Source: Janthinobacterium tructae (GTDB taxonomy: Bacteria; Pseudomonadota; Gammaproteobacteria; Burkholderiales; Burkholderiaceae_D). From it: a stretch of DNA of 64,000 nt. Of this stretch, positions 43,248 through 53,131 are shown one piece after another. The stretch lies in the NCBI RefSeq assembly GCF_006517255.1, contig NZ_CP041185.1, positions 2,666,001-2,730,000 on the forward strand, written 5' to 3'. The translations under genes were made by a program, and so were the position numbers. Positions within the stretch are counted from its first letter, which is position 1, and every line of letters begins with the position of its first letter. Under the pieces are notes generated by a model that saw nothing but the letters and a program-made list of their open reading frames with translations, searched no databases and had not been told where the DNA came from.

Positions 43248-44280
43248 GGGCGACGTCCCCCGCTGCCGTGGTCGCACCAGGCGCACCGTCATCAGCCTCG
43301 TCATCGCCATATTCCGTCTCGAAGCCGCCCGCCTGCCAGCCGTTCTGCTGCAGCCAGCGCACCATCACGGGAATCGAGCCGTGCGTGACGATGATGCGCT
43401 CGGCCTGCGTGGCCCGGATGGCTTGCATCAGGCCGGGCCAGTCGGCATGGTCGGACAGCACGAAACCACGGTCCACGCCGCGCCGCCGGCGCGCGCCGCG
43501 CAGCAGCATCCAGCCGCTGGCAAATGCATCGCTGTAGTCGCCGAAGCGCTTCATCCACGGCGAACCGGCCGCCGATGGCGGCGCGATCACCATCGCCGTC
43601 TTCAGCGCCGCCTTGTCCATGACGTCACTCACCATGACGGTGGCGGGCAAGGCCACGCCGGATTCGCGGTAGACCTGCGTCAAGGCCTGCGCCGCGCCAT
43701 GGCAGATGATGGGGCCGATGCCGGCGTCCAGCCCCGCCAGGATGCGCTGCGCCTTGCCGAAGGCATAGCAGAACAGCACGCTGGTGCGCCCTTCGGCCGC
43801 ATTCCTGCGCCACCACTGGTTGATGTCGTCATACACGTCCTGCGGCGCCTGCCAGCGGTAGATGGGCAGGCCGAAGGTCGATTCCGTGATGAAAGTGTCG
43901 CAGCGCACGGGCTCGAACGGCGCGCACGTGGGGTCGGGCTGCAGCTTGTAGTCGCCCGACGCCACCCACACTGCGCCGCCGTATTCCATGCGCACCTGGG
44001 CCGAACCGAGCACGTGGCCGGCCGGATGCAGCGACACTTGCACGCCATGGTGTGCGAGGCTGTCGCCATACGCGAGCGCCTGGATGGACACGGCGCCCAG
44101 GCGCGCGCGCAGCACCTGCTCGCCGGGCGCGGCGCACAGGTAATGCCGGTGCCCGACCCGCGCATGGTCGGCATGCGCATGCGTGATGATGGCGCGCTCG
44201 ACCGGGCGCCACGGATCGATGTAGAACTGACCCGGCACACAGTACAAGCCTTCCTTGCGCACCACCACCATGTCCGCCAT
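43240..44280 (-). CDS. ligase-associated beta-CASP/MBL-fold exonuclease
   Basis: Metallo-beta-lactamase-fold nuclease related to RNase J/SNM1-type enzymes; in the cassette it is the exonuclease component. 346 residues from ATG 44280, with AAGGAG upstream. The metal motif 'ITHAHADHARVGH' (H-x-H-x-D-H) is present, with 'LHPAGHVLGSAQV', 'WVASGDYK' and C-terminal 'FVLSDHADW' and 'IIVTHGS' giving further His/Asp ligands. First gene of the four-gene operon exonuclease-ligase-helicase-pdeM. Confidence 0.92.
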   Translation of the reverse strand: MADMVVVRKEGLYCVPGQFYIDPWRPVERAIITHAHADHARVGHRHYLCAAPGEQVLRARLGAVSIQALAYGDSLAHHGVQVSLHPAGHVLGSAQVRMEYGGAVWVASGDYKLQPDPTCAPFEPVRCDTFITESTFGLPIYRWQAPQDVYDDINQWWRRNAAEGRTSVLFCYAFGKAQRILAGLDAGIGPIICHGAAQALTQVYRESGVALPATVMVSDVMDKAALKTAMVIAPPSAAGSPWMKRFGDYSDAFASGWMLLRGARRRRGVDRGFVLSDHADWPGLMQAIRATQAERIIVTHGSIPVMVRWLQQNGWQAGGFETEYGDDEADDGAPGATTAAGDVAHA

Positions 44281-44439
44281 GCCCGACTCCTTACGAAAAA
44301 CCGCGTTGGAATGGGCTAATTCTAGCGCGCTTGCGCTCAATCACTGTTCGACAGCGCACTATGGGTTCAAGCCGGTGCGACAAACTCGGCCATGAAGGTG
44401 CGCGTGGTGTTTTCCGGGAAGGCAGTGGTGACCTGGAAT

Positions 44440-44838
44440 TCAGGAAGCGAACAGGATGGCCCAGAACAGCATCAGCAAGCCGGCAATCGACACGCACCAC
44501 ACGAGCGTACGCACGACGGGCACGCCAAACGCGTACAGGGGTAAATACAGCACGCGGGCGGCCAGGTACAGAGCCGCGCCGTACAGGGTCAGCGCGCTTT
44601 CCTGCGCCGTCACGTGGGCGATCAGCACGGCGGCGGCGAACAGGGGCAGGGTTTCAAACAAGTTCGCCTGGGCGCGCTGCAAGCGGCCCGTGATCTTGCC
44701 CACGGGCGGCCCGTCGCCATCGCGCGCGCTGACGTTATACGCCGTGCCCGTTTCGCGCGTGCGAAACAGCGCAGGCAGCAGGATTTGCACCAGCGCCAGC
44801 ACCAAAGTGCAGCCCAGCATGGTCAGTTCAGGAGTCAT
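44440..44838 (-). CDS. MAPEG family membrane protein
   Basis: 132 residues from ATG 44838 with AGAGGT upstream. Four membrane helices. 'VGKITGRLQRAQANLFETLP' is the MAPEG signature (R-x-x-x-N-x-x-E), the glutathione-binding loop of microsomal glutathione transferase-like proteins. The bacterial members have no settled role. It lies 47 bases downstream of the hybrid kinase gene and may be read through from it. Confidence 0.85.
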   Translation of the reverse strand: MTPELTMLGCTLVLALVQILLPALFRTRETGTAYNVSARDGDGPPVGKITGRLQRAQANLFETLPLFAAAVLIAHVTAQESALTLYGAALYLAARVLYLPLYAFGVPVVRTLVWCVSIAGLLMLFWAILFAS

Positions 44839-44885
44839 CTTTACCTCTGCGGATGGGATAGGCAAGCCGTGCCGGCGCGTGCCCG

Positions 44886-47800
44886 TCAGGGTTGGTCGAG
44901 TGCTGCTTGTAATTCCGTCAAATCATACGGCTTGCGCAAGACACTGGCGGAAAAGCCCAGTTCATCCATCGATTCCTTGCCATAGCCCGTGGAAAAGATG
45001 ATGCGCATGCCCGGTTTCTCGCGCAGCACCATGCGTGCCAGCGCGATGCCGGACATGCCGGGCAGGCTGACATCGGTAAACAGGATATCGAAGTCTTGCT
45101 CGTTGAGCAATTTCCACGCCGCCTCGCCATCGGACACGCCGCTGACCGTGTGGCCCAGCATACCCACCAGTTCACACACCATCAGCTGGGAATCGAGATT
45201 GTCTTCCACCACGAGTATCTTCATCGATGTCGGCATGTCCCCCTGCGGTTCGGGCGCATGGCCAGTCAGGTCCAGCCCCGGCGTGCCGCTTCCCAGCGCG
45301 CTGGCCGCCGTGCTGCCGCTTGCCGGAGAGCCGGCCACCGGCGCGCCGGACCGTTCAAACTGACGCGCACGCATTTGCTGCTGGCGGTTGGCCAGCACAT
45401 GGCGCAGCTTGCGTGCCAGCTCTTCGCGCCGGTACGGCTTGCTGAGCAATTCCACGCCGGCGTCGAGCCTGCCCTCATGCACGATCACATCCTGCGCGTA
45501 GCCCGAGGTAAACAACACGGCGATGTCGGGCTGCAATTCGCGCGCCTGGCGCGCCATCTCCGTGCTGCTGACGGGACCTGGCATGATCACGTCCGTAAAC
45601 AGCAAGTCGATCTGCGCGCCACTGTGCAGCACGGCCAGCGCGCTTTCGCCATCTTCAGCTCTCAGCACCGTATAGCCGAGCGCACCGAGCATGTCGACCA
45701 CGGTGGTGCGCACGCCCACGTCGTCTTCCACCACCAGTACGGTTTCGCTGCCGCCCGTGACGACACCGCTCAACTCCAGTTCCTCGTCCGCTTCGGCCAT
45801 CAGGGAACGGGGCAAATAGATTTTGACTCCCGTGCCCACGCCAGGTTCACTGTAGATGCGGATATGGCCGCGGCTTTGCGTGACGAAACCATACGCCATC
45901 GACAGGCCCAGGCCCGTGCCCGCGCCTTCCGGCTTGGTGGTGAAAAACGGCTCGAACGCGCGCTGCAGCACGGGGCCGCTCATGCCGCGGCCCGTGTCCG
46001 TCACCGACAGCATCACATACTGCCCCGCTGGCACATCCACCAGCTTGTGCACATACTGTTCGTCGAGCACGACATTGCCCAGCTCGATGGTCAGCTTGCC
46101 CGCGCCATCCATGGCGTCGCGCGCATTGATGGCCAGGTTCAGGATGACGTTCTCGATCTGGCTGCGGTCGACCAGGGTATTCCACAGCCCGCCGCCGCCC
46201 ACCAGCACGATGTCGATCGCTTCGCCCATGGCGCGCCGCAGCAGCGCATCCATATTGCGCACCACGCGGGCCAGGTCGGCCACCACGGGTTTCAACGGTT
46301 GACGCCGCGCAAACGCCAGCAGGTGCGACGACAGCTTGGCGCCCCGCTCGACGGCAGCAATCGCCGTGTCCAGGCGCTGGCGCATGAGCCCATCCGAGCC
46401 CGTCAGGTGGTGCAGCAAATGCAAATTGCCGGAGATGATTTGCAGCACATTGTTGAAGTCGTGTGCGATGCCGCCCGTCAGCTGGCCCACGGCTTCCATC
46501 TTTTGCGCCTGGCGCAAGGCGTCTTCCGCCTTGGTGCGCTCACCCACTTCCTGTTCGACACGGTGTTCCAGCGTTTCGTTCAATTCATGCAGCGCTTTTT
46601 CCACGCGGCGCCGGTCCGTGATATCGGTCTTGACGGCGATCAGGGAACGCGTATGACCCTGCTCGTCCAGCAGACGGCTGACATTGCTCGACACCCACAC
46701 CTGCGAGCCGTCGGGCTTCAAATAGCGTTTTTCCAGCGAGAAAGACTCACCCGTTTCCACCAGGCGCTGGAACAGTACGCTGTTGCCGGGCACATCCGCC
46801 GGATGCATGATGTCGTTCATGTTCAGGCTCAGCAGCTCTTCGGCCGAGCGGCCCAGCATGCGGCACAGGGCCCCGTTGACCCTCTGGAAACGGCCATCGA
46901 GGCCCAGCTCGGACAAGCCCACGGAGGCCTGGCCGAAAATGGCTGACATGCGCTCCTGGCTAGCGTTGAGTTCATCCTCGATCTGGCGCCGCTCCGTCAC
47001 GTCGAACGAGACGCCCACGTAGCGGCGCTGGCCCGGCATGCGGCCGGCCACCACCTCGCCCTGGCGCGCGATCCAGCGCAGCGCGCCGTCGGCAGGGCGG
47101 CGGATGCGGTATTCCACGTATTCGAGGGGGTTGGGCGTCAGGTCCAGCTTGCTCGGTCCGACCTTTTGCTGGTCGCGCGCATCGACCAGACTCACCAGCA
47201 GGCGTTCCGTCACCTCCACCTCGTCGGCAAGACCCCACAGGCGGCGGAAGGTAGGCGACACCAGCATCGCGCCCTTCTCGGGGAACCATTCGAAGGTGCC
47301 GATGCCGCCCGCCTGCTGGGCCAGGCGCAAGCGCTCCTCGCCTTCCATGCGCTCGGTGACATCGATGCCTTCGACCAGGATGCCCGTGACCACCCCCTCG
47401 TCATCCTTGATGGGCTGGTACACGAAATCGATCTGGCGCTGGCCCGTCTGCCCATCCGCCGTCTGCAAATCCACTTTGACCTGGCGCCCCTCGTAAGGTT
47501 CGCCCGTGCGGTAGACCTGGTCGAGCAGTTCGATGAAGCCTTGTTCCTTGACTTCAGGCAAGGCCGATTCGACAGTCTTGCCCAGTAAATCGCGGTGGCC
47601 CACCAGGCGCAGATAATGTTCATTCGCCAGCTCGAACACATGCTGCGGCCCACGCAGCAGGGCCATGAAGCTGGGCGCCTGCTGGAACAGGGCGCGCAGC
47701 AGCGCGCGCTCCTCGCCCAGGCGGCGGTTGGCCGCGCGCACGGCCTCGCTTTCCGCCTGCAAGGTGGTGTTGAGTTGGCCCAGCTCGGCCGTGGCCAGCT

Positions 47801-48284
47801 TCAGCTGGCGCCCCTCTTCCATGCGCGCCGTCAATTCCAGCGCCGTGCACAGCACGCCGTCCACCTGACCGTCGGCGCCATGCACGGGCGTGTAAAACAG
47901 GTCGAAACAGACATCCGCGCGTTGTCCGCCGCGCAACAGCGGCAGGCTGCATTCACGGTGCACCTGCGTCTCGCCGCGCAATCCCGCTGCGAGGATGCGC
48001 GCGTTCCAGTCCCAGATTTCGGGCCAGACGGCAGGCACCGTGCCGCCCAGCGCCGCCGGATGGCGCGCCCCGGCGATCGGGATGTAATCGTCGTTATAGA
48101 TCATGACGTGCTGCGGGCCCCACATCAGCACCATCGCCATCGGCGAATTGAGCACGATGTCGACACTGGTGCGCAAATGGGCGGGCCAGCCCTCCAGCGC
48201 GCCCAGGCTGGTGGCGCACCAGTCATGCTGGCGCACCAGTTCGCCCATGCTGCCGCCGCCGCGCGGCCAGGCTGGCGCGCTCAT
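44886..48284 (-). CDS. multi-PAS hybrid sensor histidine kinase with two receiver domains
   Basis: 1132 residues, soluble. Order: N-terminal PAS-like region ('[20 protein letters not shown]'), coiled coil, three further PAS domains with PAC tails ('[20 protein letters not shown]', '[20 protein letters not shown]'), HisKA with H box '[18 protein letters not shown]', HATPase ('[14 protein letters not shown]', 'DTGRGMSG', '[11 protein letters not shown]'), then two receivers with phospho-Asp in '[11 protein letters not shown]' and '[14 protein letters not shown]'. The second receiver is the output end. The start at 48284 makes an ATGA overlap with the preceding kinase gene. No DNA-binding output is encoded nearby, so signalling ends in phosphotransfer. 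Confidence 0.9.
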   Translation of the reverse strand: MSAPAWPRGGGSMGELVRQHDWCATSLGALEGWPAHLRTSVDIVLNSPMAMVLMWGPQHVMIYNDDYIPIAGARHPAALGGTVPAVWPEIWDWNARILAAGLRGETQVHRECSLPLLRGGQRADVCFDLFYTPVHGADGQVDGVLCTALELTARMEEGRQLKLATAELGQLNTTLQAESEAVRAANRRLGEERALLRALFQQAPSFMALLRGPQHVFELANEHYLRLVGHRDLLGKTVESALPEVKEQGFIELLDQVYRTGEPYEGRQVKVDLQTADGQTGQRQIDFVYQPIKDDEGVVTGILVEGIDVTERMEGEERLRLAQQAGGIGTFEWFPEKGAMLVSPTFRRLWGLADEVEVTERLLVSLVDARDQQKVGPSKLDLTPNPLEYVEYRIRRPADGALRWIARQGEVVAGRMPGQRRYVGVSFDVTERRQIEDELNASQERMSAIFGQASVGLSELGLDGRFQRVNGALCRMLGRSAEELLSLNMNDIMHPADVPGNSVLFQRLVETGESFSLEKRYLKPDGSQVWVSSNVSRLLDEQGHTRSLIAVKTDITDRRRVEKALHELNETLEHRVEQEVGERTKAEDALRQAQKMEAVGQLTGGIAHDFNNVLQIISGNLHLLHHLTGSDGLMRQRLDTAIAAVERGAKLSSHLLAFARRQPLKPVVADLARVVRNMDALLRRAMGEAIDIVLVGGGGLWNTLVDRSQIENVILNLAINARDAMDGAGKLTIELGNVVLDEQYVHKLVDVPAGQYVMLSVTDTGRGMSGPVLQRAFEPFFTTKPEGAGTGLGLSMAYGFVTQSRGHIRIYSEPGVGTGVKIYLPRSLMAEADEELELSGVVTGGSETVLVVEDDVGVRTTVVDMLGALGYTVLRAEDGESALAVLHSGAQIDLLFTDVIMPGPVSSTEMARQARELQPDIAVLFTSGYAQDVIVHEGRLDAGVELLSKPYRREELARKLRHVLANRQQQMRARQFERSGAPVAGSPASGSTAASALGSGTPGLDLTGHAPEPQGDMPTSMKILVVEDNLDSQLMVCELVGMLGHTVSGVSDGEAAWKLLNEQDFDILFTDVSLPGMSGIALARMVLREKPGMRIIFSTGYGKESMDELGFSASVLRKPYDLTELQAALDQP

Positions 48285-49423
48285 GTGGCCAGTCCCGCTT
48301 GCACGCGCACCTGGCACTGGCGCGGGATGCGCACCGTCGCCAGCGTGCCCTGCGTGGCCGTCGAACTGATCTCTACCGTGCCGCCGTGGGCCTTGACGAA
48401 CATGTTCACCGTGTACAGGCCCAGCCCCAGGCCCTGCCCCGTACGGCGCTTCTCGCCCGCTTGCTGGAACGGCTCGAACAGGGTCGGCAGCAAGGCGGCG
48501 GGAATCACGCCACGGTTAGCGATGCGCAACTCAATGCAGTCGGCGGCGCGTCCGTCGAGGGCCAGTTGCACCGGCGTGCCCGCCTCGCCATGCGTGATGG
48601 CATTGCACAAGAGATTCGAGATGACTTGCGACAGCAAACCCGCATCGCATTGCCCGTGCAGCTCGCCGACACTGCTGACTTCGACCAGCGGGGCCTGGCC
48701 GGCCGTCTCGCATTCCTCGACGATGGCGCGCGCCAGCGCCAGGTAGTCGTGCGTGCTGGTGCGCAACTCCATCGTGCCGGAACGGATGCGCGCCAGGTCC
48801 AGCAGCTGGTCGACCATGCGCGCCATGCGCTTGGCACTGCTTTCGATGCGCTGCGCCGTGACGATCACCTTCGGGTGGTCGCTCATCATCGGCAACAGCA
48901 TGGCGCCGTTCATCACCACCGACAGCGGCGTGCGCAAGTCGTGGCCCAGCACGGCCGTGAACAGTTCGTTGAGGTGCAGCGCATGCTTGAGCTCGTCGAG
49001 CTGGGCCGACAATTCACGCTTTTGCTGGAACAGCTGCACCAGCACCGCCACCTTGCTTTGCAAGGCTTTCACGTCGATAGGCTTGTACAGGAAATCGACG
49101 GCGCCCGCCTCGTAGCCACGGAAACTGTAGCTTGGTTCGCGCGATGCGGCCGTGAGGAAAATCAGGGGAATGCCGCGCGTGCGTTCGCTGCCGCGTATCA
49201 GCTCGGCCAATTCAAAACCGTCCATCTGCGGCATTTGCACGTCGATCAGGGCCAGGGCCACTTCATGCGTCAACAGCAGTTCCAGCGCTTGCGCGCCCGA
49301 ACTTGCTTTCAGGATCACAATACCGGGCCGCGCCAGCACGGCTTCGGCGGCGACCAGGTTTTGCGCGATGTCGTCAACGACGAGGATATGGATAGGTGCG
49401 GTCACGGAATCATCTTCAGGCAT
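48281..49423 (-). CDS. response regulator-histidine kinase fusion (REC-HisKA-HATPase)
   Basis: 380 residues: N-terminal receiver with 'ILVVDDIAQNL', phospho-Asp in 'ALALIDVQMPQMDGFELAEL', Thr in 'LIFLTAASRE' and Lys in 'DFLYKPIDVKAL'; then a HisKA with 'TAVLGHDLRTPLSVVMNGA' (H-D-L-R-T-P), and HATPase 'ISNLLCNAITHG' and 'GQGLGLGLYTVNMFVKAHGG'. No sensor domain, so input is by phosphorylation of the receiver. It precedes the hybrid kinase with a four-base overlap. The N-terminal start is not supported by a strong ribosome site. Confidence 0.9.
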   Translation of the reverse strand: MPEDDSVTAPIHILVVDDIAQNLVAAEAVLARPGIVILKASSGAQALELLLTHEVALALIDVQMPQMDGFELAELIRGSERTRGIPLIFLTAASREPSYSFRGYEAGAVDFLYKPIDVKALQSKVAVLVQLFQQKRELSAQLDELKHALHLNELFTAVLGHDLRTPLSVVMNGAMLLPMMSDHPKVIVTAQRIESSAKRMARMVDQLLDLARIRSGTMELRTSTHDYLALARAIVEECETAGQAPLVEVSSVGELHGQCDAGLLSQVISNLLCNAITHGEAGTPVQLALDGRAADCIELRIANRGVIPAALLPTLFEPFQQAGEKRRTGQGLGLGLYTVNMFVKAHGGTVEISSTATQGTLATVRIPRQCQVRVQAGLAT

Positions 49424-49511
49424 CGCAACGGCAAGATGCCATCGTGTTTCGATATGAACATCAACATTGTTTCAATTTTCACATATATTACACGCACTGC
49501 CCCACTCCCAT

Positions 49512-50120
49512 TCACTTGTATTCGCCAGCACCGAGCAAGGCCAGGCTGGCAGCCATCTGCGGCAAATCGAGCACCCGGTCTGCGCCAGCCAGCTTGAGCG
49601 CGGCGGCCGGCATGATGCCACAACTGGCCCGCGTTGGCTCCTGCACCCAGGCAGCGCCGCCCAGTTGCCGCACGCGTGCCAGTCCCGCCGCGCCATCGGC
49701 CGAGGCGCCCGTCAGGATGATGGCCAGCATGGCGCGCCGGTAGGCGTAGGCTGCCGTTTCCAGCAGGACATCGATGGACGGGCGCGAAAAATACACGGGT
49801 TCTTCCTGCGACAGGGAAAAACAGCCATCGGGTTCGATTTGCAGGTGGTAATCGGGCGGGGCAAAATACACGGTGCCGCCTTGCAGCGGCTCCTTGTCCT
49901 GCGCTTCGCGCAAGGGCAGCGCGCAGCGCGCCGCATACAGCTGCGGCAACTGGCTGGAGCGGCCCGGCGCCAGGTGCAACACCACCACCACGGTGGCGCG
50001 GCAGGTGGCGGGCAAGGCGCGCAGCACGATGCCCAGCGCTTCCACGCCGCCGGCCGAGGCGCCGATGGCGATCAGGCGCAGGCCGGCGGGCGGTGGCGCC
50101 ACGTCGCAGGTCGGCAACAT
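49512..50120 (-). CDS. receiver-less CheB-type protein-glutamate methylesterase
   Basis: 202 residues, only the CheB catalytic domain. Catalytic triad: Ser in 'AIGASAGGVEAL', His in 'VVVVLHLAPGRSS' and Asp in 'ILTGASADGAAGLARV'. The normal N-terminal receiver is absent, so it is not controlled by CheA phosphorylation in the usual way. One base downstream of the cheR-type gene and upstream of the kinase pair. With no chemoreceptor gene near, the methyl-ester substrate is unknown. Confidence 0.9.
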   Translation of the reverse strand: MLPTCDVAPPPAGLRLIAIGASAGGVEALGIVLRALPATCRATVVVVLHLAPGRSSQLPQLYAARCALPLREAQDKEPLQGGTVYFAPPDYHLQIEPDGCFSLSQEEPVYFSRPSIDVLLETAAYAYRRAMLAIILTGASADGAAGLARVRQLGGAAWVQEPTRASCGIMPAAALKLAGADRVLDLPQMAASLALLGAGEYK

Positions 50121-50121
50121 C

Positions 50122-50967
50122 TCAGGCCCGCTGGAAGATGCGTTCAGCCGGGCTCAGCTCGTTGAAGCTGGCGGAGTGGCGGCTGAAATGCAGGCTTTCC
50201 TTCATGCCCAGGCCCAGGAAGCCCCGGTTCACCAGCGCTTCGTGGAACAGGCCCAGGCTGCGGTCTTGCAAGTCTTTATTGAAGTAAATCATGACGTTAC
50301 GGCAGGAAACCATGTGTACCTCCGAAAACACGCTGTCCGTCGCCAGGCTATGGTCGGCGAAGACGAACTGGCGCCGCAGGCGCCGGTCAAAGATGGCACC
50401 CTTGTAGGCGGCCGTGTAATAGTCGGACAGCGAGCGCTTGCCGCCGGCCAGTTGGTAGTTTTCGCTGAACTGGGCGATGCGCTCGACCGAATAGATGCCC
50501 GCTTCGGCGGCGGCCAGTGCCTCGACATTGATGTCGGTCGCATAAATCATGCTGCGCTCCAGCAAGCCTTCCTCTTCCAGCAAGATGGCCAGCGACCACA
50601 CCTCTTCGCCGCTGCTGCAACCGGCAACCCAGATCTTGATGGAGGGATATGTGTGCAGGACTGGCACGACTTTTTCGCGCAAGGCGCGGAAATACGCGGG
50701 ATCGCGGAACATCTCGCTCACTTGCACCGTAAAGAACTGCAGCATCTGCGCGAACATGGCCGGTTCGTGCAAGATACGGTCCTGCAATTGCGACAGGCTG
50801 GCGCAGCCGAAGCGCTCCATGGCCTGGCGCATGCGCCGGCGCAACGACGCCACGGAATAATCGCGGAAATCGTGCTGATAGCGCAGCAGTATTCCCTCAA
50901 GTAATAACTTCAGTTCGATATCGAAAATATCATCATCTAGCAATTTGACATCCACCCTTCTATCCAT
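50122..50967 (-). CDS. CheR-type protein-glutamate methyltransferase
   Basis: 281 residues: N-terminal CheR domain ('DFRDYSVASLRRRMRQAMER') and SAM-dependent methyltransferase domain ('IKIWVAGCSSGEEVWSLAIL' SAM motif, 'MIYATDINVEALAAAEAGI', 'DSVFSEVHMVSCRNVMIYFN'). The C-terminal 'VNRGFLGLGMKESLHFS' matches CheR. Start 50967 gives the standard N terminus. First gene of cheR-cheB-REC/kinase-hybrid kinase. Such receiver-less CheR/CheB plus kinase clusters are known but their target is unclear. Confidence 0.9.
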   Translation of the reverse strand: MDRRVDVKLLDDDIFDIELKLLLEGILLRYQHDFRDYSVASLRRRMRQAMERFGCASLSQLQDRILHEPAMFAQMLQFFTVQVSEMFRDPAYFRALREKVVPVLHTYPSIKIWVAGCSSGEEVWSLAILLEEEGLLERSMIYATDINVEALAAAEAGIYSVERIAQFSENYQLAGGKRSLSDYYTAAYKGAIFDRRLRRQFVFADHSLATDSVFSEVHMVSCRNVMIYFNKDLQDRSLGLFHEALVNRGFLGLGMKESLHFSRHSASFNELSPAERIFQRA

Positions 50968-51097
50968 GCTGCATCCCCCCGGCCCCGCACCACTTCGCGG
51001 GTGCATGGGGCCAGCCGGAATGCTAGCAGATCACCGGCGATTATCGCGCAGCTAAAGCGCCAGTTAGGTACGCTGGCGTACGCTCGGCCCACTTTTT

Positions 51098-52090
51098 TCA
51101 GGCATCCACGCCCTTCATGCCCTCGTCCGTATAACGCGCCCCCGCCGCCATGCCCAGAGGAAAGGTGGCGTTCATCGCCGCCAGTTCCGCCCCGTCCAGC
51201 TGCACGGCCAGCGCGCCGAGGTTGTCGTGCAAATACGCGATGCGCTTGGTGCCGGGAATGGGGATGATGTCGTCGCCTTGCGCCAGCAGCCAGGCCAGCG
51301 CCAGCTGGGCCGGCGTGCAGCCTTTTGCGCGCGCCAGTTGCTGGACTTGCGCGACGATGGCCTGGTTGCGCGCCAGGTTGTCGGCCGCGAAACGGGGATT
51401 GAACTGGCGAAAGTCGCCTGGGTCGAGACTGGCCGCATCGGCGATGGCGCCCGTCAGGAAACCGCGCCCCAGCGGACTGTAGGCAAAGAAACTGGCGCCC
51501 ACGTCGCGGCAGGCTGCCAGCACGCCCTGCTCCGGCTCGCGCGTCCACAGCGAGTATTCGCTCTGCACAGCCGCCACGGGGCAGATTGCCGCCGCGCGCC
51601 GCAAGGTGGCGGCGCTCACTTCGCACAGGCCCACGGCGCGAATTTTTCCTTCTTGCAGCAGTTGCGCCAGCGCCCCCATCGATTCTTCCAGTGGCGTATC
51701 GAGGTTCAGCCTGTGCAGGTAAAACAGGTCAATGGCCTCCACGCCCAGGCGCGTCAGCGACGCTACGCATGCCTGGCGGATATAGGCAGGGGAATTGTCG
51801 ACGCGGCGCGCATAGCTGCCCGCCTCGCGCGCCAGGCCGCACTTGGTGGCGACCAGGGCTTGTCCGCGCCGGCCCTTTAAAAATCGCCCCAGCAATTGCT
51901 CGTTGTGGCCGAAGCCGTAGGCGTCGGCCGTGTCGAACAGGGTCACGCCCGCCGCCAGGGCCGCTTCCAGCGTGGCCAGCGATTGCGCCTCGTCCGTGGC
52001 ACCATAAAATTCCGACATGCCCATGCAGCCCAGGCCCAGTGCCGAGCTGCTCAAGCTGCTATGGCCGATACGTCGTTGTTGCAGGTGCAT
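51098..52090 (-). CDS. aldo/keto reductase
   Basis: NADPH-dependent carbonyl reductase, TIM barrel, 330 residues. Catalytic tetrad: Asp and Tyr in 'FDTADAYGFGHNE', Lys in 'LVATKCGL' and His in 'DLFYLHRL'. The C-terminal 'IPIPGTKRIAYLHDNLGAL' is the NADP-binding loop of the AKR13/tas-like group. GGGAGAT precedes ATG 52090. Divergent from a LysR regulator that probably controls it. Confidence 0.9.
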   Translation of the reverse strand: MHLQQRRIGHSSLSSSALGLGCMGMSEFYGATDEAQSLATLEAALAAGVTLFDTADAYGFGHNEQLLGRFLKGRRGQALVATKCGLAREAGSYARRVDNSPAYIRQACVASLTRLGVEAIDLFYLHRLNLDTPLEESMGALAQLLQEGKIRAVGLCEVSAATLRRAAAICPVAAVQSEYSLWTREPEQGVLAACRDVGASFFAYSPLGRGFLTGAIADAASLDPGDFRQFNPRFAADNLARNQAIVAQVQQLARAKGCTPAQLALAWLLAQGDDIIPIPGTKRIAYLHDNLGALAVQLDGAELAAMNATFPLGMAAGARYTDEGMKGVDA

Positions 52091-52160
52091 GTTGATCTCC
52101 CTCATGTCAATGCGTCCAGTCTAGGCCGCGCCGGCTGGCGGGGGAATGTGCGATTTCGTG

Positions 52161-52175
52161 ATACCTTTCTGGTAT
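52161..52175. promoter_or_regulatory. LysR-type operator over the regulator start codon
   Basis: ATACC-tttct-GGTAT is a perfect inverted repeat with the T-N11-A form of LysR boxes. Its right arm includes the first bases of the lysR ATG (52174). It lies in the 83-base divergent gap. Confidence 0.6.
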
Positions 52176-53064
52176 GAGAACCCTCGATACGCATGCCCTG
52201 ACCCTGTTTTGCGCCGTCGCGCGCTGCCTGAACTTCCGCCAGGCGGCAGAGCAGTTGCACATGACCCAGCCGCCCCTGTCGCGCGCCATCCGGCTGCTGG
52301 AAGAGCGGCTGGGCACGCGCTTGTTCGAGCGCGACACGCAGGGCGTGGCCCTGACGCAGGCGGGCCGCACCTTGCTGCCGCAGGCGCTGCACATTCTCGA
52401 TCTGCTGGAGTTGGCGCAAAGGTCGCTGCAGCAAGACAGCGCGCCCGCGCGCCTGCGCCTGGGCCTGACCAGTTCGGTGGAAGCCGGCCTGTTCCGCCCC
52501 CTGCTGGCGGCATTGGACAAGCAATTGGGCACCATGCGCCTGGAACTGACGGCGGCACCGTCGCCGCGCCTGGTCGCTGCCATGCGCAAGGGCCAGCTCG
52601 ATGCGGCCCTGCTTGCGCTACCCAGCGCCACGTTCGAGCTGGCCGTGCAGCCGCTGGCGCGCCAGCCCATGATGCTGGCCCTGCCCGCAGGGCACCGGCT
52701 GGCGAAAAAGCGCAAGCTCAGTCTGAGCGACATCGCGGCAGAACGGATTTACTGGTTTGAACGGGCGCGCCAGCCCGCCTTTTTCGACCATTGCCAGCAG
52801 GTTTTTCGCCGCCACGGCTTCGCGCCAACTTTCCTGCGCGAAGCGATGGACCACCATGTGCTGCTCAGCGATGTGGCGGCCGGCAAGGGCATGGCGCTGC
52901 TGGCCGATTCGTTCCGCGCGCTGCGCCTCGCTGGCGTGATCTACCGGCCATTGCTGGAGGGCGAGGAGCTGGCGGCCGGCATCGGCCTGGCCTGGCACGA
53001 AGAGCACGGCCATGCGGCCCTGCCCCTGCTGCGCCAGCTGGCGCAAGAACATCTGGCAAAGTGA
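52174..53064 (+). CDS. LysR family transcriptional regulator
   Basis: 296 residues: N-terminal winged HTH ('LTLFCAVARCLNFRQAAEQL', 'MTQPPLSRAIRLLEERLGTR') and a two-lobed substrate domain ('RLRLGLTSSVEAGLFRPLL'). The ATG at 52174 starts inside a T-N11-A palindrome and has no Shine-Dalgarno, so a very short or absent leader is likely. It is divergent from an aldo/keto reductase gene and probably regulates it. The inducer is unknown. Confidence 0.9.
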   Translation: MRTLDTHALTLFCAVARCLNFRQAAEQLHMTQPPLSRAIRLLEERLGTRLFERDTQGVALTQAGRTLLPQALHILDLLELAQRSLQQDSAPARLRLGLTSSVEAGLFRPLLAALDKQLGTMRLELTAAPSPRLVAAMRKGQLDAALLALPSATFELAVQPLARQPMMLALPAGHRLAKKRKLSLSDIAAERIYWFERARQPAFFDHCQQVFRRHGFAPTFLREAMDHHVLLSDVAAGKGMALLADSFRALRLAGVIYRPLLEGEELAAGIGLAWHEEHGHAALPLLRQLAQEHLAK

Positions 53065-53131
53065 AGGCCGCGCGCGGAGGCGCCAGACGCGCTACCATAA
53101 CGCCTTCCCCATTTTGCGCGCCACCACGACC

